Shown piece after piece: positions 10,365-22,344 of a DNA stretch of 64,000 nt (positions are counted from its first letter, which is position 1; each line of letters starts with the position of its first letter). A model generated the notes under the pieces. That model saw only the letters and a list, made by a program, of their open reading frames with translations, was not told the DNA's origin and searched no databases. Source of the DNA: Bremia lactucae (lineage: Eukaryota; Oomycota; Peronosporomycetes; Peronosporales; Peronosporaceae); contig NC_090623.1 of assembly GCF_004359215.1 (NCBI RefSeq), positions 824,366 through 888,365 on the forward strand, in the 5' to 3' direction. Made by a program: the position numbers and the translations under genes.

Positions 10365-11578
10365 TTAACTTCGGAGGCGCATACAGATCAAGATATAAGC
10401 GCCTACTCTTGATCCGTCATTAACCGAGACAGTCAATGTCTCGGTTTCTTCCTGGGATTTATCCACAGGCTGCCGAGGTATTGATCCCTCGGGATGCTGA
10501 AGTCTAGTCACTTCAGCATTAACTATTTGGAGAGATCTCTCATCAAGTACGTGGGGACTCATTCCATCAATGTCATCCGACTGTGATTGCGCTATAACAG
10601 TCGGGTCCTCTACAGTCGACTCTCTACTTGAACTAGAATCATCGGGTTGACCCTTTTGGACAACCGGTATATTCCTTGAATGTCGCGCGCTAGCTCCATT
10701 GGTTCTGGACCTCCAAGCTCATGTCGTCCTGGAGGACGATACGATGACGAACTAGCTTGAGCCTGTCTCAAGCTAAAGTCCTGTTCAGCAAAGGATATTT
10801 CTTTTTCAGGCGTATCCAGTTTCAAGCGGAACGGATGGGTCTTGACGGGACCATCTGTAAGACCTTGCATGAACACCGTAATCAACGTGTGTTCATGAAC
10901 TGGTTTTTTTGTAATACAACTCGCTAAGAGTCGTATGTGCTGGGCATATGCGTGAACATCAAGCTTGCCTTGCTTGAGTTTCAGAAGCTCTGAACGAGCT
11001 CTGAACTCAGCCCTTGGCAGTTCAAACGTTTGTTTGAGCCGGGCTTTAAAAGCCTCTAGCGTCTCAAAGACGTATGGGTCGCGCAACTTAAGGCCCAATG
11101 CCCAAGTTTTGGCACGACCTGCCAAATTTGATTGAGCGAATGCGACTTGCATTTGCTCGTCGACGATGTGACGTGCCCTTATGGCATCGTCCAACTTGAC
11201 AAACCATCTTAAAAGGGAGTCTTCTTCGACTGCGCTATACTAATAGATGTCAATCTTTAAGGTTTCCGGACGACGCGAGTGCGTCATCCCAGGTACAGGG
11301 GTCTGTACCTGCTGTAAGCTCAACAGTTCTGCCTATTGAGAGCCTTGCTAATTAAGCAAGACTACCTTCACCTTCGCCTCGTCAAGTTCATGTTGTGTGA
11401 ACCTGGCGATGGATGAATGATGGGCATCTCTGTCCAAACCGGACAGCATGGCCAAGATTGCATCATTCCCGACGGTCAAACTCATTCGTTCGACCGCACT
11501 CCGTTCTATGTCACTTAGAAAGGAGTAGCTATCACGCGAAACGTGATGCACATTCCCACTATCAACTAACATGTCCAT
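10365..11578 (-). pseudogene. Element A gag fused to the pre-RT linker; protease region missing
   Basis: The likely gag start is at 11578 (MDMLVDSGNVHHVSRD). A stop after LLN at 11348 and further stops to 11195 interrupt it. 10610-11194 is the capsid-like part (ARHIVDEQMQVAFAQ, HAYAQHIRLLASC, LITVFMQGLTDGPVKTH, FSLRQAQASSSSYRPP). Right after EPMELA the sequence jumps to RDIQGIYRLSKR, which in element B lies about 750 bp further on, after the protease. The zinc knuckle and retropepsin are therefore deleted here. 10365-10610 is the linker toward RT. Confidence 0.8.
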
Positions 11579-11619
11579 GTTAGATGATGAAACTGAGGTC
11601 CTTGAACGGACTACAAAAT

Positions 11620-11626
11620 GCTACCA
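11620..11626 (-). other. Primer-binding site of element A
   Basis: On the minus strand TGGTAGC begins two bases after the LTR end. TGG is the complement of the universal tRNA CCA end. The following bases fit the acceptor end of initiator Met tRNA (…GCTACCA), a common primer for LTR elements. The same site is at 37441-37448 (TGGTAGCG). Confidence 0.65.
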
Positions 11627-11628
11627 GG

Positions 11629-12064
11629 TGAAACGGGGCACTACTGACTTGTACTGCTTCAGTACAAGTCCACTTTGCACAAACTCAGTGCGAGTGATGC
11701 CTCACGTCACGTCACATACACCAGTACGTGCAGAGGAAGACTCTTTATGAAACACTTGCTTTAAAGAGGGTAAATGGAAAACTGTATTAATACAATTAAG
11801 TTCTTCTGTTATATCTACTTAATACTAACTTATTATAAACTAATACAAAACATGTAATAAAGTTTATCTGTCTTTCTCTTTGCGCGCGTCCAGCGCTGAC
11901 TGGACGGCGAAGAAAGTCGATATAATGGTCTATATCTACCAATGGATAAGCTTTTACAATATTACCATGTAAAGTAATATTTTCCAAATAGTATCTACCT
12001 TTTTGATAGTATTTTAATGAACAACCTTAAGTGTTAATTTCATGTAATGCTACACCCCGTTGCA
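11629..12064 (-). repeat. 5' LTR of element A (436 bp)
   Basis: Runs from tgaaacgggg to ccccgttgca, with terminal bases slightly mutated from the family TGTAACGGGG/CCCCGTTACA. It aligns along its length with 5518-5901 and 37451-38072. Promoter and polyadenylation signals of the element should lie here, but I cannot place them exactly. Confidence 0.85.
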
Positions 12065-12169
12065 CAAAAGATTCAACCAGACTCGAGGCAAAGGTAGATT
12101 GTTTTACAGAATCTTCTTCTTACACAAATGGCTGATGATGCTTTATATTGACTTTATTGCGCGCTCGCA

Positions 12170-13470
12170 CTGTCAAACACCCCGAATTAGATCAAGTGTT
12201 CGCAGAGTTAGTTCTTCAATGCATAGCCCGACGTGTCTGTGTCACAACAGAGTTTATCAAGTCAAAAGGTGCAAGGTTCGCAGAGCACCTAAATATCGAA
12301 AACGTGCCATCCTTCTCAAATGGATAGATTGAGAAGCTTAAGTCTCGCCATGACTTTGGCACTTTCATTTCGCACGGCAAGAGCGGATCTGCTGACATGG
12401 AGATATGGAGACGATTGAAGAAGCGCTACCATCCCTGAAAGAAAAGCAACAAAAATACGCGACATCTATAATATGGATGAGCCTGATCCCTTCTATCGAA
12501 TGTCTACGAGCAAAACGATGGCGCGCACGAACTCGACAGGTCAAAGTAACACGAAAACAAGATTTGCTTTTGCCTCCACTGCAAATGCAGATGGCTGACA
12601 TCGGCTCCACCGTTCATCATTGGTCACGCGCAAAAATCTCGAGCACTTAATAAAAAATCTGGCGAGGAGCTTGGCTCCTATTTTGTTGGAGTAAGAAGCT
12701 GGATGACAAGGAAACTCTTTCGAGAGCGGCTGAAGCGCTTTGAAGATGAATTAAAGCAAAGAATTGACAAGTCACACTTCTGTACAATAATGCGTCTTCG
12801 CACATCCTTGGAGAATTGGAAATCTCTAATGCTGAACGGATTCCTGTCCCGCCAAATGCAACATTAAAGATTCTCAGCCTATGGATGCTGGAATCGTTGC
12901 AGCTTTTAAACTTCGTTATCGCCGCTATCAGCTGCTAGACGCGCTCGATCTGGATCAGCAAGACGCTACCAATATTTTTAAAGTTGTTCAGCTTTCGGCA
13001 ATGCGATGGAGCAAAGCTGCAAGGAAGAGTTGCCAGAATAAGTCATCGCTAATTGCTTGATACACACTGGACTCTTGGACAACTAAATTTAAGCCCGCAA
13101 TGAAGCGGACCTCGACAACCAGAAAGAAGCAATCGAAAACGAACTTCAAGATGCGATCGACGCCATTCATATTCGCTATCTGATGTCAGTCGCAAACCAT
13201 CTCAATCCAATCGAGGGAGGCGCACGGTGAGTTGACGGACAATGAGCTAGTAGAATTGTCGTTGGGCAACGCAGGAAAAAAATCCCGAGGTTTTCGACGA
13301 TGGCGACAATTCAGACGAAGTATGTTTGCCAATTTCACTGCAGCTGAATGCTGTGAGCGCTGTGGAAACAATGCTTAACGTCGAAAACAAAGATCACACA
13401 GCAGCGATGAAGGTCCTGCGTGATCTACAACGCAAAATTCGCGCACAAAAACACGCCAGACAACCCTAGA
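12170..13470 (+). pseudogene. Tigger/pogo-like DDE transposase relic
   Basis: Reading across frames on the plus strand gives the signature of the CENP-B/jerky/Tigger group. There is a CENP-B-type HTH part (ARFAEHLNIENVPSFSNGWIEKL, split by indels; SHGKSGSADMEIW). The catalytic segment starts RDIYNMDE near 12460, followed by the NADG and IGHAQKSRAL positions near 12590-12640. A YNNASSHILGELEI segment near 12790 has Asn where the second catalytic Asp is usual. QPMDAGIVAAFKLRYRRYQ near 12885 is the hallmark end of the domain. Stops and frameshifts are frequent. The left edge abuts the element A LTR. I found no terminal inverted repeats. This is a cut-and-paste DNA transposon relic, the only one seen in the window. 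Confidence 0.75.
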
Positions 13471-16400
13471 TGGTTGGTTTACAACAGATATAGAGATCTT
13501 TTCCAAAATGATATTCTGCTAGAATTTTATTAGGTATAAGATACCATAGGATATTGATTATGGCCATAAAAACGGCATTGGTAGACCTCAAAAGTATTGA
13601 TAACGGAAGATATTGTCTTTGGAGGATCATTTATCGGAGATTAGACCACGAAGATAAGGAAACCCTAAGATAATGATCAACTCAAATTATAATATATGTT
13701 TGATAAGCTTTGACAAACAGTTAAAAGACAACAAATTGTCACCAAAATCGTCATGTTCTTAAAACCCGCGTTTTACGCGGGTTTGCATGATCCAAAATGC
13801 TTAATGCAGCTTTTAGCATGTCATGTAGCAAAAAGTATAGCTTAGTGCAAGTGCCTTTGCACCACATAGCGATGAAAAGTGAGATATCCGCCGGAGTCGT
13901 CGGTGCCGACAGTCTTAACTGAAATACGGCAGGAACGAACAAAAAATAAGCGAATGATTAGTAAGTAGCAGTAACCAAGTCTTCGTTTGATTGATATGTA
14001 GCCGTGTCCGTTGATCAAACCCCAGCACGCAAAAGAGCTATAACGAATTTCGGTCTCGGCGAAGCCAACACTCCGGCTTGGGCAACTGTTTGGCCTTGGG
14101 TTTTGACTTTAAGCTCAATTTTTTTCCTTTCGGACGACCCGGCTGACACTGACTCGGTGCAATACGGAGGTCAGGTGATTTATGGCTTGTGTAATGTCTC
14201 AAATGAGGCGATTAAATTTTTGGGTAAGCATACTCATACGTCTCCCCGCCACGGCGGGATTCCTAAAAGAGAGCAGTCCCAGCTCGCTTGCTCTGTACAA
14301 GGCCATAAATATGGATAGTCATGTGATGGGTACGCATGCTTTGGCAGTTCATTGAGTCTAATTGGCAGTGGCTGCCTCCCATTTTCGAAAGGGTTCTCAG
14401 ATGGAGGGTCTGCTCCCGTTCGCGAACCGGGCCTTGTAAAACCTTTGGACAAAGACGAATCGGATGCGGTAAGTATGCACCCCTGACGCCATCACTTTCT
14501 AACTTGATTTGGGTAAAGTGACCGTGCAAAGACACAACCCCTCTTCATAATCCACAAGACTTCTGCATGGATCGCGAGAAGTGGCCATTGGCTTGGCAAA
14601 CGTTAGGCTGCGATTGACCGTTAAGGGCTGTCCGTGTCAGTAATATTAACACCAGTACCTCTACAAGAGATAAATCCACTTAAGCGTTTAGCGAAGGTCG
14701 GTCTCCGATCGCATAAGAATCAATCAGCTTCTGCCTTTGGCAAGGTCAGACTCAAGCCGCGGATATTGACTGATTGTTGAGAGAATCTTCAATTTTACGA
14801 GCGCATTGTCTGCAACCCTGTATTTTCTTGTTTAGAATGGCACCAAGAATGGATGAGCACCGTGCTTTTAAAAGCCGGATGTTCTGCTGTATCACGTGCG
14901 TCAATTCGTCTTCCCGGGCAAACTTCTCGTAATTTCAGATCAGCAGGCACATGTAGCGAGCGGCCCGCATATGACGTTCTCAAATTGTGTGACCCCAAAA
15001 GGCGGGTGCGACTAGGTGGCCCTAAATATTTGACAGTGAGATAAAGCGCTGACTAGCGACAGCGACAATCCGTTGTTAATCTACGATCGGCTTCGTTGTC
15101 ATTGCCGATTATTTCGTCTCAATAGTGTCTGTAAAGCACTATTGTTTGGTCGTCTGTTTACATACAAATAAGCTAACAACATTAAGCTTTCGACTTATTT
15201 CCGGTTTTGTCTTCTGCTGAACAGATGATCATATTGGAATATGAGCAGTTACGTCTTTCAACGAGTCTTCACCACACGGTTTTTGATATAGCTGGTGCCA
15301 ACGGACGTCTTTTGCTTGTCACAGGACTAGGACACTTCTCCTGCGTCTTTGTGTGACTCGTCTAGAGGCCTGCTAAGCTACTTGATATGTAATTCGCAAA
15401 ATGTAAAAGAAATTTTTAGGTGAGTGTTTTGGCCACTCGGCGTCACGGAGAAGGCCTCCGCGGCTACGACCACTGGCGCGAGCACACGGATGAGGAGGCG
15501 GCTGTGCTATTATTGACCACGATGGCGGGGCGTCTTTATCTTGATAGAGTACTGGGTCACTTTACAAGGCGGCGTGGTGATTCTCTTGACATTCAATTGC
15601 CGGCGCAAGCAGAAGTGTGGTGTAAAAAAATTGAACATTCGGCGATCGCTGTATTCATTTTTAGGCAACGAATTCGTAGACATGTATACCGCTTTTTCCT
15701 TAAACGTAACACGAGGAATATCTTAGTGTAGCCCCATTGATTGCTTAAGGTCCCTCAGCTTAGGGTTGACCGTGTTCAATGGATGAAGGCAAGCGCTCCC
15801 TAAATCTCCTGGATTATCAAGAAATTGTTCTTCGCCTCCTGTGTATGGGTCGGCCTCAACAGCAATTCAATCACGGGGAGGGGGCGGGTGGTGTACCTTA
15901 TTCACACTGCGCACTCTGACCGTGTCATTGCGGACTTCGTTGACGTTATGGATGACATGGCTATCGATCAGGCGGTCTAGTCGACTTCATGGGATCGGAC
16001 GATGCCGATTAATTTACAGGGTCTAAAAACGAGTAAAGCAGCGCCGGCGCGGCTACGAAACACCTTGAGACGCTGCACACAAAGACACTCGTGTACCCGG
16101 ACGCAATACATTGCCTACAATATGCAGGATGCTCGACAGGATCATCTCATCCGCCCGGGCCAAAATCTAGCCAAGACCTCACAACAGTTGTGGTTACATA
16201 CCAGGCGCTTCATGCTGATTACACAAATTGGCCGTCGCTGGTCTCAGCCGTTAAAACCGTGAGGATTTAACAGCCATAACAACAATTTTTATAAGGATTC
16301 GGATGCACTTTTCGTTACAGCTCTAGCAGATTATCAATCGCATTTTCACTGGGGAAGTTCCCTTCATTCTCTTGCAAAAAAGGAAACTCAGCAGATGCAT

Positions 16401-16500
16401 CTCCATTCTCCAAAAGAATACACAACATCCGTTATATATCTTGCGACCCAGTTGCAAACGTAATCTAATGAAACCCATCAAAATCTCGCAACACGCGGCA
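13471..16500. other. Decayed, unassigned sequence
   Basis: About 3 kb with no confident gene. ORFs at 14004-14318 and 15420-15731 have no recognisable domain and are not called. Because a LINE reverse-transcriptase motif follows at about 16590 on the plus strand, some of this may be the upstream part of a decayed LINE, but I could not see endonuclease motifs. Confidence 0.4.
13762..13784. repeat. Perfect 9-bp inverted repeat (hairpin)
   Basis: AAACCCGCG and its exact complement CGCGGGTTT are separated by five bases (tttta). The stem is GC-rich in an AT-rich context. There is no adjacent gene to which it would be a terminator, and no CTRR end that would make it a Helitron terminus. Function unknown. 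Confidence 0.6.
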
Positions 16501-16529
16501 GGCAGACGTTAAAATCAGTGATGACGATG

Positions 16530-16640
16530 CTATCCGTCCTGCTATAGCGACGAGTGATACGAATCTGGCTGCATTCGTGTTCATTCTCTCGCTCGACTTT
16601 CGTAAGGCGTACGACATTAATGATATAAAGGATGTATGTA
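16530..16640 (+). pseudogene. LINE (non-LTR) reverse transcriptase fragment
   Basis: FILSLDFRKAYD at about 16580-16615 matches the catalytic-Asp motif of LINE reverse transcriptases (…LDFxKAFD). An intact motif is visible only over this short span; stops follow. A second LINE fragment is at 59495-59762. Confidence 0.5.
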
Positions 16641-17165
16641 TAAATTTAAAATAATATATGTTTTATCAATGCGTCAATTTAGGTTTGCGCAACGCTACGT
16701 TCAGCTGATTGTTCGGTTGCATATGACAGATCGGCTACATTCATGCTGAATGGGGAGCGGTCCGCTCCGATTCCAGTCGTATCCGATTAACGCCAATGTT
16801 GCCTGCTTGCCTCACTGCTATAGTTGTTAGTGATTAGCAATTAGGCATTGCATTGCGATCATGCAATCGCCGGCGTTGACTAGGCTTACGGTGCCTGGTT
16901 GTACGTCAAACAGACTTGCGATCTATGCGCTAGTCAGTGATACGTATCTCTTTTGAAGGAGGCACAACAGCTAGGACCGGTGCTTCGCCTTGTTCTCTAT
17001 TGGTGCTTCGTCTGGTGCTTCGTCTTGTCTACAAGCCCGGTCAGATAAACATAGGCTGGTACATCTTAATCGCAGATAGAGCAGTGGAATTTGAGCCAAC
17101 GAGTCTACACACAGTAGACAGTCTCATGAATTAGATGACATGACCGTCGTCCAGCCGGGGAAAGA

Positions 17166-17366
17166 GTGCACTTTTTGAGCTATAAAGTTGAAATAGAGGA
17201 CCTGGATGAAGAAATTTACATGCAGCCGCCTGAAGAACTTATAAGCACAGACAGCCCGAATCATATGTGCAAGCTCAAGCGGTCGCTTTATGGACTCAAG
17301 CAGGCGCTAAGCATGTGGAATCAAATCATCGACGAGTTCATTATCAATCTAAATTTTAGCAAGTGA
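17166..17366 (+). pseudogene. Ty1/Copia reverse transcriptase fragment
   Basis: The segment reads LDEEIYMQPPEELIS followed by CKLKRSLYGLKQALSMW, the standard Copia RT block (…LEEEVYMxQPxGF…LxKSLYGLKQAPRxW). Only about 65 residues are open. Just upstream (about 17025-17045) VYKPGQIN resembles a Gypsy RNase H tail, so this is probably a mixture of nested scraps. Confidence 0.75.
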
Positions 17367-18078
17367 TTCAGATCAGCGTCTACATCAAGCGCACAAATTT
17401 TATTTACACTCACGTTGATTGGAAAGAGCGGCTATATTGAATAAAAACATCGGTGGGGTGTGACTTATAGCCCTTAAATCGAACTAAGATAACGTTTATA
17501 GTTCTGCTCCAACTTTTTATTATTATTGCTTCTCATTGTGTTTTTTTTTTACCATTGTAGCACGTGTGTAGCCCAACTCATAAGGGCCATGAAGACTTGA
17601 CGTCATCCTCACCTTCCAATTTGACCGATGGCGTTTGTACGACGGTGATTGTCTCATGACGGTTGTTTGGCTGCTTTTGACTGATGGAGTTTATCGGATG
17701 GCATGGGTCCAATGGCGTGTGTCAAAACGACGTTTGTATAAAAAGTGCATCGCAATTGGACGCCTGGGATTCGGAAGCTTTAGCGACGCTTGCTCACGGC
17801 AGTTGTGATTGCAACTAGTATGAGCATAAGGTGGCACTGATTCTTGACAACATCATTCTACCGTCCAGTATATGTACGTCCGTAGTGTTCAAAATCCCGG
17901 TCTTAACACTTGCCTAAGTTAGTTTTTTTTCCTGGCTGTTAGCTAAACTCTCAAAAAATGGTGCGTCACAAAATCGCCGATTTGCCAATAACACGTTGCA
18001 ATTTCAATTGCTGATTTTTGCACAAAATTGATATCGTTTTATCTGGCACACATTATACTCGTATTTAATTCCTCGATC
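17367..18078. other. Intergenic, upstream of the subtilase gene
   Basis: No ORF of note. It must hold the promoter of the plus-strand subtilisin gene, but I cannot identify a specific element in it. Confidence 0.4.
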
Positions 18079-19738
18079 ATGGACCATCGTAAGGTCTTCA
18101 TGTTCTCTTTGACTCTTCTACTCTCCTCCGTCCAAGCATTCAATCACGTGTTGCTCGTACATCTCCATCCTTGTCTTAATGCCCGCGAACTATTGCTCTC
18201 TTCCGAGCTCTCGCGCTCGGAAAGACGCGAAAAAGTTTTTCAAACCTTGACTCGTTCCGTAAGCGACGTGCAACGCAGCGTCTCGAGCTTCATTGAGGCC
18301 CAAAATGAAGTGAATCTTACCGTTTCTCGGCTTTGGATACAAAATACTTTGATTGTTCGCTATCAGTCCGATCATCATGGGTTCCATAGCGTTCTCAAAC
18401 AGAATCTTCGCTGGTTTCCAGGAGTACTTCAAGTCGAGGAAGATACTCGAGTATTGCGACTCATCGAAGCCCACCAAGACAAAAATATAGCCAGCTTGGA
18501 CCTAGAAAAGCCTCAGAGTAATATTAAATTGCTCCATGCCCCCCAATTGTGGAACAAAGGGGTCAAAGGAAAACATGTAATAGTTGCAAGCATCGACTCG
18601 GGTGTGCGGTACACACATGACGCACTCCGACAAACTTTTAGGGGTATATTGCAATACTACAATAAATATAGATTGAATATCACTCGACTCATTTGCTTGT
18701 TTTTGTGAATATGATCAAGGGACATTGTCGAATGGAAACGTCGACTTTGACTATTCATTCTGGTTTCCACCCACAACGGACATGTCAAAAGAAACACCGG
18801 ATACGGCCGATAAAGTCGGGCATGGGACACACACAATGGGGACGGCCGTTGGTGGAAATGGAATTGGAATTGCTCCCGAAGCAACATGGATTACAGCGCG
18901 TGCGTTTGATGTTTGGGGTGCAGCAAAAAAGAGCGATTTTTTAGTAGCAGCACAATGGGTGCTCTGTCCTACGAAGCTTGATGGTTCCAAAGTGAATTGC
19001 TCTCTTGGTGCGGATGTGATTACAAATTCCTATGGTGTGGATCGCTCGACTTCGGAGTATTCCCATTGGACTTGGCTACAACCTATTATTGATACGTGGC
19101 GTGCCGCGGGCGTCTATCCGGTCTTTGCTAGTGGAAATACCAATGGTTTCTTGTGTGGTAGTATCTACTATCCTGGAAGTCAGGAAGATACGATTGCGGT
19201 GGGCGCTTTAATTGGAGGGTTTTCATTATGGGGTGCGAGTGGAAAAGGCCCAAGTTTGGATAACAAATGTAGTGTGCAAAATCGAAACGGTTTAACCTCG
19301 TCTTTTCGGAATAATTATGTGATTAAACCGGACTTTGTTGCGCCTGGTGTCGGCATTCGGTCGGCCATGAGTGTCAAGGATCATGCCTTTACGCGGTTCA
19401 CTGGCACTTCGATGGCAACTCCCCATGTGGCTGGTGCCATTGCACTACTTCTTAGCATATCCTACTTGCCAGAAGAACGTTTAAAGATAAAGCCTCCGCC
19501 GTATAAAGTGCTACTGCAAAGTCTTTCGAACACGACGACGCGAGGGCTATCCAAGCCTTTTTTGGTCCCTAGCAAATGTGGGAACATTTCGTATCAGGAC
19601 TATCCAAACAACATTTACGGATGGGGGCTCGTGAATGTTTGTGAAGCGGCAAACAATTTAGGATTTCGTTGCGATAATATAGCAATAGGTTATGAAAACA
19701 AGCCGATCGAATTTACAGCAATTATTGCGACAGAGTGA
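18079..19738 (+). CDS. Secreted subtilisin-like serine protease (S8), one intron, 527 aa
   Basis: Exons are 18079-18643 and 18720-19738, with a 76-nt intron (gtatat...atcaag) joining FRG to TLSNGN in frame. The start ATG (MDHRKVFMF) gives a typical signal peptide of about 20 residues; an in-frame ATG at 18028 would bury it. Residues about 25-140 are an inhibitor-like propeptide. The peptidase S8 catalytic triad is complete: Asp173 (VASIDSGV), His223 (GHGTHTMGT) and Ser419 (FTGTSMATPHVAG), with the oxyanion Asn328 (FASGNTNG). It should be a secreted endopeptidase, autoprocessed from a zymogen, acting in the apoplast or on the pathogen's own surface proteins. The intron falls between the Asp and His motifs, so an unspliced reading would appear as two broken ORFs. 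There is no C-terminal membrane anchor. Confidence 0.9.
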
Positions 19739-20263
19739 AAAATAACGTTCCGTATAGGATGATTTAAGCTTTTGAAAGTTTTAAATCGATTTTCGTGGCA
19801 AAGGTAATGGTGTGAATATGTAAACAACATAGTGAGCGTTTGATTACATTTCTATTCACCATCTAGTTAGCAAATAGCAACGTTCTTTGACACCTGCATT
19901 AAGATAAAAGTTTGTGTTTTAATACTTAAAGCGTTTAATTATCATTGTATGGAAAAGTAATTTAAAAAATATCGCATCAGTTTTGGTGATCAACGATTTG
20001 AACTTGGCGAACAGAAGCTTAAGTAAATGCTTGTAGCAATGATAAAATCGAGGATGTTTATTAAAAGTAGCCGTCCTGCTCTAAGCGACATTCATCGCAA
20101 CCATGATGCTGCGCTTTCAATTGGGCTTGAGGCACAATCACACAATATCACGGTGATGTGCCATAATTCGCTTCATTGTATTTATTAATAGGCGTATTTA
20201 ACCACTAAATAGCTCATATTTAATTTATCGAAAAAAACTTAGACCAAAAGCTTCACATAAAAA
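19739..20263. other. Intergenic between subtilase and NSE4
   Basis: About 525 bp of AT-rich sequence holding the 3' region of the protease gene and the promoter of NSE4. No ORF or repeat stands out. Confidence 0.5.
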
Positions 20264-21630
20264 ATGGGTAAGCGTCGCCGGGCACCAAGTGATGTCAGCG
20301 ACGACGTACAGACTACACAGCGCACCGTCGTAGCTGAAAATGTGAAAGAAATAGAAGCGTCAACGCCGCATTCACAGCAACGTATCGTGCCGCCAGGTCG
20401 CAAACGCAAAGGGTTTCTTGCCAACTCGAAATTAACGGAAAAAGACCGACGTCATGTGCGGTACAAGGAACGAGAGCTACTGCTTAGCATCAAGGAAAAT
20501 GCCAATGATCTTGCCAAAATCTCTAGCGATACATTTGATACACATACGCAAGAATTAGATCAGATGTACGATAGTGTCTGTTATCCTCGCGAGGCAAATC
20601 TCGACGCGAGCAATTTGGACGAACTCAATGTGGCAGTGGCTCGGCAGTCTCAGGCGCTGGGGTCCAGCGACCTCACAAAGGTCTTAAATTTTATGTTATT
20701 CTATTGCAGAGGTTTTAAGGTCGATTGATAAAAGGATTTTATTTTTTGAATTTGTAGTATGATTCCACGGATTTAATTCGCGCGGCGCAACATGCGTGCA
20801 CGATAGAGTCACAGGATGGAGAGTTCGATTGGAACGCACTGGGTACTGCCGCTGGTGCTTGCTTTCGATCCGTTCCGGAGAGTTGTTTCTTGTACGTCAT
20901 TTATTAGCAGGAAAGACCCATGTGACATGGGATAGCACCTTTTTATGAATTGTTTTTTTTTTGCGTCTTAGATTTGGTCTGATGGATACAAAAGTGGTAC
21001 ACAAAGAGCGAAAAAAAGCCAATAGGGTACCAGACGATAAAAATGCTCAAGAAGCCCAGCCGTCCGAGTACTTAAATAAGGTTTTTTGCAAGAGATTGGT
21101 CACATGAGTATTGGTGGTTAGTATTCTGTTGACATGGATCCTTTGCTTTTGCAGAAAGATCGCAAAGACGCACAAGCGCATCGATTAGAGATTTTGCAGA
21201 CAAAATTAATTGAGGGTGAACGCATTAAACCACTTTTTGACATGGTTATTAATCCGAAAAGCTTTACGCAGGTGCGTATATATTTCTTTATAAGTAACGG
21301 CTTGCACTCATTATACATGGAGGATAGACAATTGAAAACCTCTTTGATACGTCATTCCTCGTGCGCAATAATTCCGCTGAAATTGGCATCGATGCTGTGT
21401 CAGGTCTTCCTTATTTAAGTACGTGCTGGTTGGAACTACTTGCGTTGAGTGCAAATGAAGTGATTGAGGTGATCGTCAATAATTATTGTATTGTAGAAAA
21501 TCAAGAAGGACTTGGCGAAGCAAATCTTCCGGCATCGACTCAGACGATTATTAGCATAACTCCGGCCCAATGGGAGAAATTAGCGCATTCTTCGCGGCGA
21601 AAGGAACCTCTGCTGGGTCATCGATCGTAG
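20264..21630 (+). CDS. NSE4: NSE4, kleisin subunit of the SMC5/6 complex (five exons, 359 aa)
   Basis: I read exons 20264-20680, 20758-20891, 20972-21080, 21155-21271 and 21328-21630, with introns of about 56-80 nt and GT-AG ends; the total is exactly 360 codons with stop. The N-terminus is basic and probably nuclear (MGKRRRAP). The N-terminal NSE4 helical part is seen in LDASNLDELNVAVARQSQAL and YDSTDLIRAAQHACTIE. The diagnostic C-terminal domain is NPKSFTQTIENLFDTSFLVR, followed by GLPYLS. NSE4 bridges the SMC5 and SMC6 heads and is needed for recombinational DNA repair. This is a housekeeping gene with no sign of transfer. The first intron was chosen so that LTK joins YDSTD; a shorter intron choice there gives a stop. 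Confidence 0.85.
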
Positions 21631-21837
21631 ACCTAATTATAAATCGCGTTTTGACTTTAATTGTGAAAATTACATTTTTTTGGTAAATTGTACCAAGTAA
21701 CTTTTAAAATTCAAGTCGTGATGTTAGGATTGTCGTAGTACTGAAAATACTATCAAAAGAAGCCGGATTAAAGGAGCGACTATAGGTACGAGGGGGTCCA
21801 CGACGATTTCACGGAAGCCAGAGGCGTGTGTGTCCAC

Positions 21838-22030
21838 TTAGTTGGAAGTTATTGATGGCAAAATCCTTGTTGCATCATTCATGCTAATGCGATTAACTGC
21901 AATTGTATCGATATAAACGCCAAGATCTGACGTTTCGAGAAAAAGCACTTGCTGTAGCTTTTTGCTAGAATTATGGAGATTTTCTTGCTGGAAAAAGTTT
22001 GCAATACGGTTAGTATGATGCATTTCGCCT
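21838..22030 (-). pseudogene. Coding-like fragment, unknown
   Basis: An open minus-strand segment (RIANFFQQENLHNSS ... VLFLETSDLGVYI ... ISMNDATRILPS) reads like real protein. It follows a possible intron with gtaagt and a tactaac branch-like sequence at about 22020-22090, but the upstream exon does not join in frame. I do not recognise it. It may be the remains of a gene or an unrecognised short gene. Confidence 0.3.
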
Positions 22031-22344
22031 CGAAATTTTATTTTACGACTAATTGAAACTTACGGCGTTTTAAGGCATCAACGAAGCAATGCAATAAAAT
22101 ATTGTAGCAGAGCATTTCGCTTCGAAATCCGTTTTTAAGATCATGATGAGGATTGCCACTGCCTTTTCAGCATTCGCATATGATGCACGAAAACAATATC
22201 TAGCAATGCTGTAGATTTTTCTAACCAAAACAAGCGGAATAACGTGTTTTGTACACGGGACTATAAATACTTACCCCTTTGGGCCTGAATAGATCTGCCT
22301 CTGCAATCTAAGACGTCGCTTAGTAGCCGCTAGATCTTATAAAT

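Larger units (their letters stand above)
4983..12064 (-). mobile_element. Ty3/Gypsy LTR retrotransposon, element A (nearly full length, dead)
   Basis: On the minus strand the order is 5' LTR (11629-12064), primer-binding site, gag (10610-11578), RT, RNase H, integrase, chromodomain (ending 6960), a 1-kb tail with an antisense ORF, a polypurine tract (5902-5914) and the 3' LTR (4983-5901, split by a solo LTR). The integrase-chromodomain arrangement resembles chromodomain-bearing Gypsy elements. Frameshifts and stops interrupt gag and pol, and the zinc-knuckle/protease region is absent, so it cannot be autonomous. I see no convincing target-site duplication (catag before, caaaa after), which suggests decay or rearrangement at an edge. 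Relatives of the same family are at 31567-36748 and 36749-38072. Confidence 0.88.

Noticed and set aside
12055..12075. Target-site duplication for element A
   Set aside because: Flanks catag (4978-4982) and caaaa (12065-12069) do not match convincingly.
18028..18708. Subtilase exon 1 read as a separate 226-aa protein
   Set aside because: It ends in intron sequence; splicing 18644-18719 restores the complete catalytic triad in one frame.
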